Positions 8,642 through 17,183 are shown, counted from the first letter of the stretch. The stretch is 64,000 nucleotides of DNA from Sabulicella glaciei (GCF_026183895.1 NZ_JAPFQI010000007.1:62001-126000); one strand, 5' to 3'. The notes: generated by a model not told the origin, from the sequence alone. Program-made: numbers and translations.

Positions 8642-9610
8642 ATGCTGTCCCGCCGTTCCGCCCTCGCCTTGCCCGCGCTGCTGCTGCCCGCCGCCGCATC
8701 GGCGCAGGATTGGGCGCCCAGCCGCTCCATTCGCATCATCGTGCCCTTCACCGCCGGCGGCGCGACCGACGTGACGGCGCGCATCGTGAGCGAGCGCATG
8801 GGCGCGCTGCTCGGCCAGTCCGTCGTGGTGGACAACCGACCGGGCGCGGGCGGCAACCTCGGCACCGACATGGTCGCCAAGGCGGACCCAGACGGGCACA
8901 CGCTGCTGCTGGCGACGATCGGCACGGCCAGCATCAACCAGTTCCTGTATCCGCGCCTGCCCTGGAACCCGCAGACCGACCTCGCTTCCATCGGGCTGAT
9001 CAACAACGTGACCAACGCGGTGGTGGTGCACCCCTCCGTGCGCGCCAACACCCTGCAGGAGCTGCTGGAGCTGGCGAAGCGCGAGCCGGGCAAGCTGAAC
9101 TACGGCACGCCGGGCAACGGCACCTCCGGCCACATGTGCGGCGAGTTCCTGAAGTTCCGCACCGGGGTGGATATCGGCCACGTCCCGTATCGCGGCACGG
9201 GCGCGCTGATCCCCGACCTGCTGGCCGGGCGGATCGAGGTCGCGGTGGACAACCTGCCCTCCTACATCCCACATATCCGCGAGGGGCGCGTGCGCATCCT
9301 GGCGGTGACGAGTCGCGAGCGCTGGTTCGCCGTGCCGGAGACGCCGACGGTGGGCCAGTCCGGCGTGCCGGATTTCGAGGCGGTGGCGTGGTTCGGCATG
9401 CAGGCCCCGGCGCGCACCCCGCGCCCCGCCCTGGACCGCCTGACCGCCGTGCTGCGCGAAACCTGCGCCGACCCGGCGGTGGTGGCCCGCTTCCGCGAGA
9501 TCGGCGCCGAGCCCTCCTTCCTCGATGGGCCGGGCTTCGACCGCTACATCGCCGCCGAGAACCAGAAGTGGCAGGAAGTGGTGCGCCGCGCCAACGTCCG
9601 GCTGGAGTAG
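8642..9610 (+). CDS. Tripartite tricarboxylate transporter receptor (TctC/Bug), copy 4
   Basis: This 322-residue receptor follows copy 3 after 53 bases. Its start at 8642 is set by a GGAGG about 9 bases upstream and by the SRRSALALPALLLPAAASA signal, which is Tat-like. Motifs: IVPFTAGGATDVTARIV, VVVDNRPGAGGNLGTDMVAK (nearly identical to copy 2), and HVPYRGTGALIPDLLAG. It may be co-transcribed with copies 1-3. The four copies share fold and motifs, but their ligand-facing loops differ, so they may bind different carboxylates. Confidence 0.93.
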   Translation: MLSRRSALALPALLLPAAASAQDWAPSRSIRIIVPFTAGGATDVTARIVSERMGALLGQSVVVDNRPGAGGNLGTDMVAKADPDGHTLLLATIGTASINQFLYPRLPWNPQTDLASIGLINNVTNAVVVHPSVRANTLQELLELAKREPGKLNYGTPGNGTSGHMCGEFLKFRTGVDIGHVPYRGTGALIPDLLAGRIEVAVDNLPSYIPHIREGRVRILAVTSRERWFAVPETPTVGQSGVPDFEAVAWFGMQAPARTPRPALDRLTAVLRETCADPAVVARFREIGAEPSFLDGPGFDRYIAAENQKWQEVVRRANVRLE

Positions 9611-9690
9611 TCGCCGCACGGCGTTTCGCGGCGCCGCGCGTGGCTCGCTGAGCGGCGCGCGGCCGGCCCATGCAAGCAGGAGGACCGCCG

Positions 9691-9990
9691 ATGGCCATGA
9701 CCCGGGCCGCCGAGACCAGGGTGTTGAGCGAGGCGCAGCGCGCCCTGGTGGCGCCGAGCCATTATCCCGAGCTGGCCGCGCTGCCCCCGGACGAGGTGGT
9801 GCTGCTGGCGACGCGCCTGCGCGAGGAGCATGACCGGCTGCGCGGCACGGTGCGCGACGCGCGCCGGGCAAAGCGCGGCAAGGCCGAGGCGCAAGGCGGG
9901 CCGAACGAGGAGCACGCGGCGATGAAGAAGCAGATCCTGGCCGCGGCGCTGAAGCGCGTGGCCCGGCGCATGGAGATCAACCGGGGCTAG
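9691..9990 (+). CDS. Small charged protein of unknown function
   Basis: A 99-residue hydrophilic protein with no signal peptide or membrane segment. The ATG at 9691 is chosen because GGAGG sits 7 bases upstream. Residues 20-70 are rich in Leu, Arg and Glu and look helical, possibly coiled coil (LATRLREEHDRLRG), followed by a basic stretch (RDARRAKRGK). I do not recognise a family. It stands alone after the Bug cluster and faces the M81 peptidase gene tail-to-tail, 15 bases away. A nucleic-acid-associated or structural role is possible, but nothing visible proves it. Confidence 0.65.
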   Translation: MAMTRAAETRVLSEAQRALVAPSHYPELAALPPDEVVLLATRLREEHDRLRGTVRDARRAKRGKAEAQGGPNEEHAAMKKQILAAALKRVARRMEINRG

Positions 9991-10005
9991 AGTTCGTTCC
10001 TCCCT

Positions 10006-11457
10006 TCAGCGCCACTCCGCCGGGACGTGGCGGAAGGGCAGCGCCGCGAGGTCGAGCGAGGCCGGGCCGGGGGCGTCGCACTCCACGATGGCGGCGCAGC
10101 GCCCGGCAAAGGCCGCGCGGAAATGGTTCTTCGCCTTGTTGGCGAGAAGCCGCACCTCCTCCATCGCGATGCCGTGCAGGGCGAAGAATTGCGGGTCCAC
10201 CGCCGCTTCCTTGCGCGATGTCAGCACGACCCGAAGCCGCCCGGCGCGCAGCAGCGCCGTCCGGCCGAGATCCACCGGCGCCCCGTGCTCCATCGGGCCG
10301 GTGTTGAGGAAGCGGCCATGGGTCAGCCGCTCCACCACGCCCTCGAAGGGGACGGGCGGGCCGAAATCGGGGGTGAGCCGGGCGGCGAGGTCGCGCCGGA
10401 AGCGCCCCCCCTCCCCGGCCGCTTCCGCCGCGGCCACCGATTCGGGGTCGTGCAGGAAGGCGAAGACCGTTTCGGGCAGGGCGTCGCGCCGCTCGACCAG
10501 CAGGCGCAGCAGGCCGGGCGTGTCGGCCGCGCCGCCGGAAAGCGGGTTGTCCGCGGGGTCGAGCAGGGCGACGAGGCCGGGGGGCGCGGCCAGGGCCGTG
10601 TCCAGCGCCGCCTCGGGCGTGGGCAGGGAAACGGCGAAGCGGGATTCGCGCGCGGCGATGCTGTCGCGCACGCCCCGCGCCGCCGCGCGCGCCGCCGCTT
10701 CCTCCGTGCCCCAGGCCATGCCGGACGGGCCGGCATGCGGCGAGTCGCCCCAGGCGAAGCCGCCAAAGGGCGCGGCCTCCAGCACCGTGCCGTCCTCCAG
10801 CGCCGCCGCCTCCTGCCACACCTCGGCCATGGGGCCGGATTCGTGGCGCATGTGGAAGGAGTGCAGCACGCGCCCGTGCTTCACGATGCAGCCATGCAGC
10901 CTTTCCCCCGCGAGGCCGCGCGCGAGCAGGCGCAGCGCGCGGGTGGCGGCTTCGTCCATGTCGGTGTGGGGATAGGTGCGGTAGACGCTGGCGCCGTCCA
11001 GCAGCCCGGCGATGCGCGGCGACATGTTGCCGTGGAAGTCGAAGGAGGCGACGAGACGCGCCTCCGGCCCCAGGGCGAGGCGGGCGCGGCGGATGATCGT
11101 GAGATCCGCCTCCGGGTCGGATTCGGTGACGCAGGCGCCGTGCAGCGACAGGTAGCACCCGTCGAACCCGCCCCCCGCGAGGCCCGCCTCCACCTGGCCG
11201 AGCCACAGGGCGAAGGCGTCGTCGGCCATGGGGCCGCCGGGCTGGGCGGCCGCGCAGCGCAGCACGGAAATCTCCCAGTCGGGATGCGCGTCGCGCCAGG
11301 CGGCCACCGCACCGAGTTCCGTGGCGGTGCCGGCGTAGCGCGCGAGCGCCGCCTCGCCCTCCAGCCACTCGCGCCCCTGGAAGGCGGAGAGCGGCGTGGG
11401 CGCGGGGGCGAAGCTGTTGCCCTCGAACCAGAGGCGGGCGACGGCGATTCGGGGCAT
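10006..11457 (-). CDS. M81 family metallopeptidase (microcystinase C / MlrC-like)
   Basis: The 483-residue protein has the two MlrC domains. The N-terminal domain opens [17 protein letters not shown] and carries [11 protein letters not shown] (about residue 140), whose His and Asp are likely metal ligands; a [13 protein letters not shown] segment lies near residue 300. Family members are zinc enzymes that hydrolyse small peptides or amides; few substrates are known apart from linearised microcystin. No signal peptide, so it is cytoplasmic. It is divergent from the acyltransferase at 11544. A second M81 protein lies at 55651-57177; the two are clearly diverged paralogues. Confidence 0.9.
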   Translation of the reverse strand: MPRIAVARLWFEGNSFAPAPTPLSAFQGREWLEGEAALARYAGTATELGAVAAWRDAHPDWEISVLRCAAAQPGGPMADDAFALWLGQVEAGLAGGGFDGCYLSLHGACVTESDPEADLTIIRRARLALGPEARLVASFDFHGNMSPRIAGLLDGASVYRTYPHTDMDEAATRALRLLARGLAGERLHGCIVKHGRVLHSFHMRHESGPMAEVWQEAAALEDGTVLEAAPFGGFAWGDSPHAGPSGMAWGTEEAAARAAARGVRDSIAARESRFAVSLPTPEAALDTALAAPPGLVALLDPADNPLSGGAADTPGLLRLLVERRDALPETVFAFLHDPESVAAAEAAGEGGRFRRDLAARLTPDFGPPVPFEGVVERLTHGRFLNTGPMEHGAPVDLGRTALLRAGRLRVVLTSRKEAAVDPQFFALHGIAMEEVRLLANKAKNHFRAAFAGRCAAIVECDAPGPASLDLAALPFRHVPAEWR

Positions 11458-11543
11458 GGGAATGGTTTAGGCCGGGGCTTGCGAAGTTGGAATGCCCACA
11501 TGGCGATTCGCCCCGAGGGGATCGCGACGACGGGAGGGAAACC

Positions 11544-12095
11544 ATGGCGCCGACGGAGAAGCAGAAGATGCTTGCGGGGGGCTTCTACGACGCCAGCGAT
11601 GCCGAGCTGCAGGCCGAACACCGCGCCGCGCGGCAATGGATGGCGCGCTACAACGCCATGCTCGGCCACGCGCCTGCCGAGCTTCACGCCGCGCTGGCCG
11701 AGCGCCTCGCCGCGGTGGGCGAGGGAACGGTGGTGCGGCCGCCCTTCCATTGCGACTACGGCTTCAACATCCGCCTGGGCGCCGGGGTCTTCCTGAACTT
11801 CAACTGCGTGATCCTCGACGTGATGGAGGTTTCGATCGGCGACCGGACCCAGATCGGGCCGGGCGCGCAGATCCTGGCGGCGGATCATCCGCGCGACGCC
11901 GCGCAGCGCGCCGCCGGGTTGGAATTCGGGCGTCCCGTCCGCATCGGGCGCGATGTCTGGATCGGGGCCGGCGCGATCATCCTGCCCGGCGTGACGATCG
12001 GGGATGGCGCGCTGGTCGGGGCGGGCAGCGTCGTCACGCGCGACGTGCCCGCCGGCGCCACCGCCTTCGGCAATCCGGCGCGCATCCGGGGCTGA
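11544..12095 (+). CDS. Hexapeptide-repeat acetyltransferase (maltose/galactoside O-acetyltransferase-like)
   Basis: This 183-residue protein has an N-terminal Mac helical domain ([18 protein letters not shown]) followed by left-handed beta-helix repeats such as [13 protein letters not shown] and [20 protein letters not shown]. The catalytic His is in the [11 protein letters not shown] segment. It would transfer an acetyl group from acetyl-CoA to a sugar or similar hydroxyl compound in the cytoplasm. The start follows GGGAGG by several bases. It ends in a hairpin that also serves the convergent M20 gene. The true acceptor cannot be told. Confidence 0.92.
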   Translation: MAPTEKQKMLAGGFYDASDAELQAEHRAARQWMARYNAMLGHAPAELHAALAERLAAVGEGTVVRPPFHCDYGFNIRLGAGVFLNFNCVILDVMEVSIGDRTQIGPGAQILAADHPRDAAQRAAGLEFGRPVRIGRDVWIGAGAIILPGVTIGDGALVGAGSVVTRDVPAGATAFGNPARIRG

Positions 12096-12108
12096 GGCCA
12101 GCCCCGGA
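12085..12108. terminator. Hairpin at the end of the acetyltransferase gene
   Basis: Perfect 9-base arms TCCGGGGCT (12085-12093) and AGCCCCGGA (12100-12108) with a GAGGCC loop. The stem overlaps the last codons and stop of the acetyltransferase. There is no U tract, so it is a stem-type terminator or a 3' stabilising structure between two convergent genes. Confidence 0.5.
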
Positions 12109-12122
12109 CGGCGCTGCGCCGT
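12108..12122. terminator. Second, adjacent hairpin at the end of the M20 peptidase gene
   Basis: Arms ACGGCG (12108-12113) and CGCCGT (12117-12122) with a CTG loop. It abuts the hairpin at 12085-12108 and touches the stop codon of the minus-strand peptidase. Together they fill the 26-base gap between convergent genes. Confidence 0.4.
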
Positions 12123-13252
12123 CAGACCACCTGCAGCAGTCCGGCGAAGAGCTTGCCGCGGCTGGCCAGGGATTCGACCTCCACGTGCTCCTCCAGCGTG
12201 TGGGCCAGGGCACCGATGATGCCGAGCCCGTCCAGGGTCGGGATGCCCATGGCGCCGGTGAAGTTGCCGTCCGACCCGCCGCCCGAGGATTGGTGCGGCA
12301 GGGCGAAGCCCAGCCGCTGCGCCAGCTTCTCCGCCGTGGCGTGCAGGGCCAGCACCTTGCCATCCGGCTCCCAGACCGGGCGGGTGACGCCACGCTTCAC
12401 CGAAAGCTGCACGTCGTTGGTGGTGGAGCGCAGCGCGAGCATCCGCTCCACCGCCGCGTCCAGGTCTTCCTGGCGCTTGGCCATGGACAGGCTCTCGGCG
12501 TCGCAATGGGTGGCGACGCAGTTCACCCACTGCCCGCCATGGATCACGCCGACGGAGAAGGTGCAGGCCTCGGTCGTCATCTCCTCGATGGCGACGATCT
12601 GCTTCGCCATCTCGCGGATCGCGGAGCGGCCCTCGCCCAGCCGCGCGCCCGCGTGGGAGGGGCGGCCCGTGGTGCGCAGGTTGAAGCGCGCGATGGCGTA
12701 GCGCCCGGTGACCACGCCGCCATCGGGCCGCGCCGGCTCGGGCACCAGCACCACGGCATGGCGCGCGGCTTCCGCCTCGATCAGGTCGCGGGTGGAAGGG
12801 GAGCCGACTTCCTCGTCGCTGGTGAGCAGCACGGTGACGGGGCGGGAGGTGGGGATGCCCGCCTTGATCAGCTGGCCGATCGCCTCGATCGCGAGGTAGG
12901 TGCCGCCCTTCATGTCCTGGATGCCGGGGCCGTAGGCCTTCGCGCCCTCGCGCCGGAAGGGCAGGCCGTTCTGCAGCGTGCCGACCGGATGCACCGTGTC
13001 GAGATGGGCGAGGACGAGGATGCCCTTCTCCTTGCTCTCGTGCGGGAAGCGGGCGCGCACGCAGTCGCCGAAGCCCATGCGGCCCGGAATGGTCTCCACG
13101 CTGGCGCCCATGAGGGCGAGGTGGCGGCCGGCCAGCGCCATCATGCGGTTCACGGCGGCGGCGTCGTGGGTGGGGCTTTCGCACTCCACCCAGGCGCGCA
13201 GCCCTTCCAGCATCGCGTCGGCGTCGAAGGGGAGGTCGAGCTTGGCGTCCAT
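12122..13252 (-). CDS. M20 family metallopeptidase (glutamate carboxypeptidase-like)
   Basis: This 376-residue cytoplasmic protein has the M20 zinc-ligand pattern: LAHLDTVHPVG (His), GIQDMKGG (bridging Asp), LLTSDEEVGS (general base Glu and ligand Glu), and a late His in GALAHTLEEH. The SSGGGSDGNFTG block is typical of carboxypeptidase G2-like members, which cleave C-terminal Glu or N-acyl amino acids. The ATG at 13252 has AGGGA 7 bases upstream; upstream sequence in frame is only a shadow of the next gene. It is divergent from the racemase-like gene with only 28 bases between the starts, so the two promoters must overlap each other or the genes. The substrate is inferred only at class level. 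Confidence 0.92.
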   Translation of the reverse strand: MDAKLDLPFDADAMLEGLRAWVECESPTHDAAAVNRMMALAGRHLALMGASVETIPGRMGFGDCVRARFPHESKEKGILVLAHLDTVHPVGTLQNGLPFRREGAKAYGPGIQDMKGGTYLAIEAIGQLIKAGIPTSRPVTVLLTSDEEVGSPSTRDLIEAEAARHAVVLVPEPARPDGGVVTGRYAIARFNLRTTGRPSHAGARLGEGRSAIREMAKQIVAIEEMTTEACTFSVGVIHGGQWVNCVATHCDAESLSMAKRQEDLDAAVERMLALRSTTNDVQLSVKRGVTRPVWEPDGKVLALHATAEKLAQRLGFALPHQSSGGGSDGNFTGAMGIPTLDGLGIIGALAHTLEEHVEVESLASRGKLFAGLLQVV

Positions 13253-13280
13253 CGGGATTCCCTGTTTGGATGGGAGCACG

Positions 13281-14018
13281 ATGCGCCTGCTTCTCGCCAA
13301 CGCCAACACCACTGAAGCGATCACGGAGCTTTGCGCCGCGGCGGCGCGGGAGGCGGCGTCGGCCGGCACGGAGATCGTTCCGGCAACGCCGCGCTTCGGC
13401 CCGGCGGTGATCGCGACGCGCGCGGAGAACGCCATCGCGGGACATGCGCTGCTGGAGCTGCTGGCGGAGCATGCGGGGCAGGTGGACGCCGTCGTGCTGG
13501 CGGTGAGCCACGACACGGCGCTGGAGGCGGCGCGGCAGATGATGCCCTGCCCCGTGGTGGGGATGACGGAGGCGGCCTGCTTCACCGCCTGCCTGCTGGG
13601 TGGCCGCTTCGGCCTCGTCACCTTTGGCGGCGTCGAAACCTATCGCGAGCGGATTGCCCAGCACGGGCTGGCGGGGCGCTGCGCCTCGCTGGTCGGGGTG
13701 GATGCGACGCCGGGGGACGCGGTGCGCGACCCGGCCGAGGTGGAGCGAAAGGTGTTGGCCGGGATCGCCCAGGCGGCGCGCGAGGGGGCGGATGCCGTGG
13801 TGCTGGGCGGCGCGGCGCTGGCGGGGATGGCGCGGCGGCTGCGCGACGCATCGCCCGTGCCGCTGCTGGACGGGATCGCCTGCGCGGTGAAGCTGGCCGA
13901 GGCGCTGGTGGCGCTGGCGCCGGGGCGGGCGCGGACCGGCTCCTTTGCCGCCTGCGAGGGGCGGGAGAGCGTCGGGCTTTCCCCGGCCCTGGCGGCACTG
14001 CTGCGCGATTCCGCTTGA
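13281..14018 (+). CDS. Asp/Glu/hydantoin racemase-superfamily protein lacking both catalytic cysteines
   Basis: A 245-residue protein with the two-domain Asp/Glu racemase fold: LLLANANTTEAIT start, CPVVGMTEAACFTA in the middle, and EGADAVVLGGAALAGMA. In hydantoin racemases the two catalytic Cys lie in an ACFGDPGL-type motif and an LGCAGM-type motif. Here the equivalents are AVSHDTAL (Val75) and LGGAAL (Gly177), so the two-cysteine racemisation mechanism is not available. It may bind a ligand or act by another chemistry. It is head-to-head with the M20 peptidase, a partnership that would suit N-carbamoyl or N-acyl amino acid breakdown. The ATG has GGGAG just upstream. Confidence 0.85.
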   Translation: MRLLLANANTTEAITELCAAAAREAASAGTEIVPATPRFGPAVIATRAENAIAGHALLELLAEHAGQVDAVVLAVSHDTALEAARQMMPCPVVGMTEAACFTACLLGGRFGLVTFGGVETYRERIAQHGLAGRCASLVGVDATPGDAVRDPAEVERKVLAGIAQAAREGADAVVLGGAALAGMARRLRDASPVPLLDGIACAVKLAEALVALAPGRARTGSFAACEGRESVGLSPALAALLRDSA

Positions 14019-14049
14019 TCGGGGTTCCGGCAGGGTCCAGATCCCCCGC

Positions 14050-14331
14050 ATGATCGAATTGCGGCCGTGCCGGCGGCGCAAGGCGGTCGGCTTCGCCTCC
14101 ATGGCCATGGGGCCGGTGGGGCTGGTGCTGCCTGTCCTTCCGGGATTCCTGTTCGTTGCGCTGGGCGTGTTCGTCCTGCGCGACCAGTATGTCTGGGCGC
14201 ATCGCGGCGTCCGCGTGATCCAGGCGCGCTGGCCGGCCCTCATCCCGGCGGTGGAGGCGCGCGAGCAGAAGGCCTTGGACTGGACCGACCGGCAGGTGAC
14301 GCGCATGCGCGGCATCGTGCGGCGGCGGTGA
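14050..14331 (+). CDS. Small membrane protein, PGPGW/DUF454-like
   Basis: A 93-residue protein with one long or two short membrane segments around GLVLPVLPGFLFVALGVFVL (residues 20-40) and an amphipathic Arg-rich C-terminus. The LPxLPG turn followed by a hydrophobic stretch resembles PGPGW and DUF454 proteins, both of unknown role. It starts 31 bases after the racemase-like gene and overlaps the hydrolase by 4 bases (GTGA), so it is probably in one operon. Assignment to a named family is tentative. Confidence 0.7.
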   Translation: MIELRPCRRRKAVGFASMAMGPVGLVLPVLPGFLFVALGVFVLRDQYVWAHRGVRVIQARWPALIPAVEAREQKALDWTDRQVTRMRGIVRRR

Positions 14332-15089
14332 GGGCCGCCGCGAGGGCCGAGGCGCCGGCGCTGGAACGGCTCGGCGTCGAGGCGCCGGAATTCCTGCTGG
14401 TGCACGGGGCCCTGGGCCAGGCCGCGATGTGGCGGGAGGTGATGGGCGCCTGTCCCGGGCGCTGCCTTGCCCTGTCGCTGCGCGGCCATGGCGCGAGCGG
14501 GGGCCGGGAGCGGCTGCAGGACTGGACGCTGGACGACTACCTGGACGACGTGTTGCGCGTGGTGGCGACCCTGCCCCGCCCACCCGTGCTGGTGGGGCAT
14601 TCCATGGGGGCGCTGCTGGGCCTCCTGGCGGCGGAGCGCGCGCCCCTCGCGGGGCTGGTGCTGCTGGCCCCGCCGCCGCGCGACAAATGGGCGCGCGAGG
14701 CGCTGCGCGTCCTCCGGCGCCGGCCCCGCGCGACCTGGGACGCGCTGCGGACGGGCAGCCTTCTCGCGCCGATGCTGAACCCCGGGACGTGCCGCGCCTT
14801 GCTGCTGACGCCCGATGCGCCGGACTCCCTCGTGGTGCGGGCGCAATCCGTGGGGCAGGAGGAATCCTGGCGCGCTTCCTTCGCGATGCGGAAGGCGCGG
14901 CATGGGCGCCCCCCCTGCCCCGTGCGGCTGCTGGCGGGGGCGGAGGACGGGCTGGTCTCGGCGGCGGCGACGCGGCGGCTGGGCGAGTTCCTCGGCGTGG
15001 AGCCGGTCTTCCTGCCGGGGCGCGGGCATCTCCTGCCCATGCAGGGTGACCCGGCGGAGCTGCTGCGGGCGGCCGGGATCAGCCCTTGA
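14328..15089 (+). CDS. Alpha/beta-fold hydrolase
   Basis: A 253-residue alpha/beta hydrolase. The oxyanion region is LLVHGALGQAAMW, the nucleophile elbow is VGHSMGALLG (Ser), the acid is probably in LLAGAEDGLVS, and the His is in LPGRGHLLPMQ. The GTG start overlaps the preceding stop (GTGA); no better start exists in frame. It is cytoplasmic with no signal peptide. The reaction is probably ester or amide hydrolysis; the substrate is unknown. It overlaps the convergent SDR gene by 11 bases at the 3' end. Confidence 0.9.
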   Translation: MRAAARAEAPALERLGVEAPEFLLVHGALGQAAMWREVMGACPGRCLALSLRGHGASGGRERLQDWTLDDYLDDVLRVVATLPRPPVLVGHSMGALLGLLAAERAPLAGLVLLAPPPRDKWAREALRVLRRRPRATWDALRTGSLLAPMLNPGTCRALLLTPDAPDSLVVRAQSVGQEESWRASFAMRKARHGRPPCPVRLLAGAEDGLVSAAATRRLGEFLGVEPVFLPGRGHLLPMQGDPAELLRAAGISP

Positions 15090-15843
15090 ACTGGCCGCCG
15101 CCGTCCAGGTCCAGCACGGTGCCGTTCAGGTAGGCGGCGCGGGGGCTGGCGGCGAAGACGGCCAGCGCGCCGATCTCCGCCGGCTCGATCGGGCGGCCGA
15201 AGGGCAGGCCCTGCACCATTTCCGGCCAGCGATCCGCGTCGCCCAGCGCCTGCTCGGCGCGCCAGCGCGCCTGGCGCTCCATGCGCGGGGTGCGGGTGAC
15301 GGCGGGGTTGATGCCCAGCACGCGCACCCCGTCCTTCTGCGCCTCCGCCCCCACCGCCGAGGTGAAGGCGATCAGGGCCGCGTTGCCCGCCGTGCCGGCG
15401 ATGTAGGCCGGCTTCCAGGCGCGCCCGGCCATGCCGATGACGTTGAGCACCACGCCGGAGCCGCGCGCCCGCATGGGCTTCAGGAAAAGCTGCGTCAGGT
15501 GGAAATAGCCGAAGACCTTGAGGTCCCAGGCCGCCTGCCAATCCTCCATCGAAAGGTCGGCGATGCCGCCGCTGGGGATGGCGCCGGCATTGTTCACGAG
15601 GATGTCGGCGTCGGGCGCGGCGTCGAACAGGCGCTGCCGCTGCTCCGGGCGGGACAGGTCGGCGGCCACGGCTTCCACGCGGACCTGGAAGCGGGCGCGG
15701 AGGTCGGCGGCCGCTTCCTCCGGCTGGCGGGCGGCGAGGACGAGGTCGCAGCCCTCGGCGGCGAAGGCCTCGGCGCAGGCGCGGCCGATGCCCTGGCTGG
15801 CGCCGGTCACGACGACGCGGCGTCCCTTCAGTCCCATGTCCAT
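15079..15843 (-). CDS. Short-chain dehydrogenase-like protein without the catalytic Lys and Ser
   Basis: A 254-residue Rossmann-fold SDR. The cofactor site TGASQGIG (residues 13-20) and the NNAG motif (84-87) are intact. The active site is unusual. The YxxxK motif reads Tyr147-Ile-Ala-Gly-Thr151, with Thr instead of Lys followed by AGN, and the Ser before AG is Gly137 (NVIGMAG). It may bind NAD(P) but catalyse differently, or be a non-classical SDR. The start follows the PaiB-like gene stop by one base. No neighbour defines a substrate. Confidence 0.88.
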   Translation of the reverse strand: MDMGLKGRRVVVTGASQGIGRACAEAFAAEGCDLVLAARQPEEAAADLRARFQVRVEAVAADLSRPEQRQRLFDAAPDADILVNNAGAIPSGGIADLSMEDWQAAWDLKVFGYFHLTQLFLKPMRARGSGVVLNVIGMAGRAWKPAYIAGTAGNAALIAFTSAVGAEAQKDGVRVLGINPAVTRTPRMERQARWRAEQALGDADRWPEMVQGLPFGRPIEPAEIGALAVFAASPRAAYLNGTVLDLDGGGQFKG

Positions 15844-15844
15844 G

Positions 15845-16441
15845 TCAGGCGGTCCTCATGGCGGCGGCGAGGTCCGGGGCGGCGTCGCGCAGCACGCCCG
15901 CGCGGTCCGCCTCGGTTCGGTTCTGCGACAGCTTGCGCTTGCCGGTCAGCACCTCGACCCGCAGCACCACGCCGACGATGCCCTTGAGCTGGCCGGCGAT
16001 GAAGGGCGCGGGGGCGTCGTCCACGCTCCAGGGGGCGGCGCTGCGGGCCTCGTGATGGTCGGTCAGGCGGGCGACGATGCCGCGCAGGCGCTCCGCGTCG
16101 TCGATCAGCTCCACCGGGCCCTCGGCATGGACGGCCTCGTAGTTCCAGGTGGGGACGACGCGGTGGTGCTCGGCCTTGGAGGCGTAGGAATTGGGGGAGA
16201 CGTAGCCCTCGGCGCCGGTGAAGACGGCGACCGCGCGCCCCGCCGCGCGCAGCGCCGCGACCTGTCCGTTGGCGCGGGCGAGGTGGCCGACCACGGTCGC
16301 GCCATCGGTCAGCAGCGGCAGGTGCGACAGGCTCGGCACGCCATCCGGCCCCTGACAGGCCAGCAGCGCCATGCGCGGCGCCTGCATGATGGGCAGGAGG
16401 ATCTCGAGCCGGTCCTCGCGGAAATGCGGCGGGTTGTACAT
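15845..16441 (-). CDS. FMN-binding negative transcriptional regulator-like protein (PaiB family)
   Basis: A 198-residue PNPOx-like split-barrel protein that begins MYNPPHF, the family's near-invariant start. The PNSYASKAEH and VPTWNYEAVHAEG segments and the IVGVVLRVEVLTGKRKLSQN end are typical of PaiB. Members bind FMN, or heme in some cases, and despite the family name may act as reductases. The ATG at 16441 is chosen because conservation starts there. It is probably co-transcribed with the downstream SDR-like gene. Confidence 0.9.
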   Translation of the reverse strand: MYNPPHFREDRLEILLPIMQAPRMALLACQGPDGVPSLSHLPLLTDGATVVGHLARANGQVAALRAAGRAVAVFTGAEGYVSPNSYASKAEHHRVVPTWNYEAVHAEGPVELIDDAERLRGIVARLTDHHEARSAAPWSVDDAPAPFIAGQLKGIVGVVLRVEVLTGKRKLSQNRTEADRAGVLRDAAPDLAAAMRTA

Positions 16442-16487
16442 GGCGGGGAGGATGCGCCCGGCGATGGGGCGCGTCCAGGCGGGCGGC

Positions 16488-17183
16488 TCAGCTCTCGTCG
16501 TTCGGGATGTTGACGAGGGTGCCGCAGGACTTGCAGTGCACCGCGTCCGCCTCGTGCCGCTGGAGGCCGCAGGTCGGGCATGGGTGGCGCACCTTGCGCG
16601 GGCGGAACAGCGCCTGGGCCAGCCGCAGGAACAGGGTGACGCCGGCCAGCATGATGAACACCGCCAGCATCCGCCCCCCCGTGTCGCGGGGAACGAAGTC
16701 GCCGAAGCCCGTGGTGGTGAGGGTGGTGACGACGAAATACAGCGCGTCGCCGTAATTCTCGACATCCGGCCGCAGCAGGCCGCGCGACTCGAACACGATG
16801 CCGGTCATGATGAACAGGAAGACGACCAGCTGGGTCGCGGCCATCACCGCTTCCTCGTTCTGGCGGAACAGGGTCCAGTCCTCGCGCAGGGAGTTGGCGA
16901 TGCGGGCGGAGTTCAGCAGGCGCAGCATCCGCAACACGCGCAGGAAGCCCAGGAAGTGGTGGAGCACCGGCGACAGCAGCAGGGTGAGGATGGCGACGAA
17001 ATCCGCCACCTCCAGCGGGCGCAGCGCGGTGTGCCAGGGGCGGTCGCGGATGGCGTGGCGGGCGACGAACTCCCCCAGGAGGACGAGGCCGAAGCCCATG
17101 TCCACCGCGAAGACGAGGGGACCGACGGGCAGGAAGGAGGCGAGGACGATCCAGACGATGCTGGCGAGGTCCAGGATCAGCAA
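16488..17183 (-). CDS. Potassium channel-like ion transporter with C-terminal zinc ribbon
   Basis: A 231-residue six-helix ion channel: an S4-like helix with regularly spaced Arg (FLRVLRMLRLLNSARIA, near residue 85), a pore with selectivity filter TTTGFGD (near 150) and a following inner helix. The last 30 residues hold two Cys pairs (CPTC and CKSC), a zinc ribbon. The first usual start is TTG at 17183, but channel-like sequence (REHGW, LYTAASPPARRFRYG) continues upstream to about 17268 with no ATG, GTG or TTG. A CTG at 17268-17270 or a lost start is possible. Located after argG. Confidence 0.82.
   Translation of the reverse strand: MLILDLASIVWIVLASFLPVGPLVFAVDMGFGLVLLGEFVARHAIRDRPWHTALRPLEVADFVAILTLLLSPVLHHFLGFLRVLRMLRLLNSARIANSLREDWTLFRQNEEAVMAATQLVVFLFIMTGIVFESRGLLRPDVENYGDALYFVVTTLTTTGFGDFVPRDTGGRMLAVFIMLAGVTLFLRLAQALFRPRKVRHPCPTCGLQRHEADAVHCKSCGTLVNIPNDES

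Noticed and set aside
10881-15029. Minus-strand frame of 1382 codons
   Set aside because: It crosses several well-supported genes in both directions and has high-GC shadow composition; no domain is seen.
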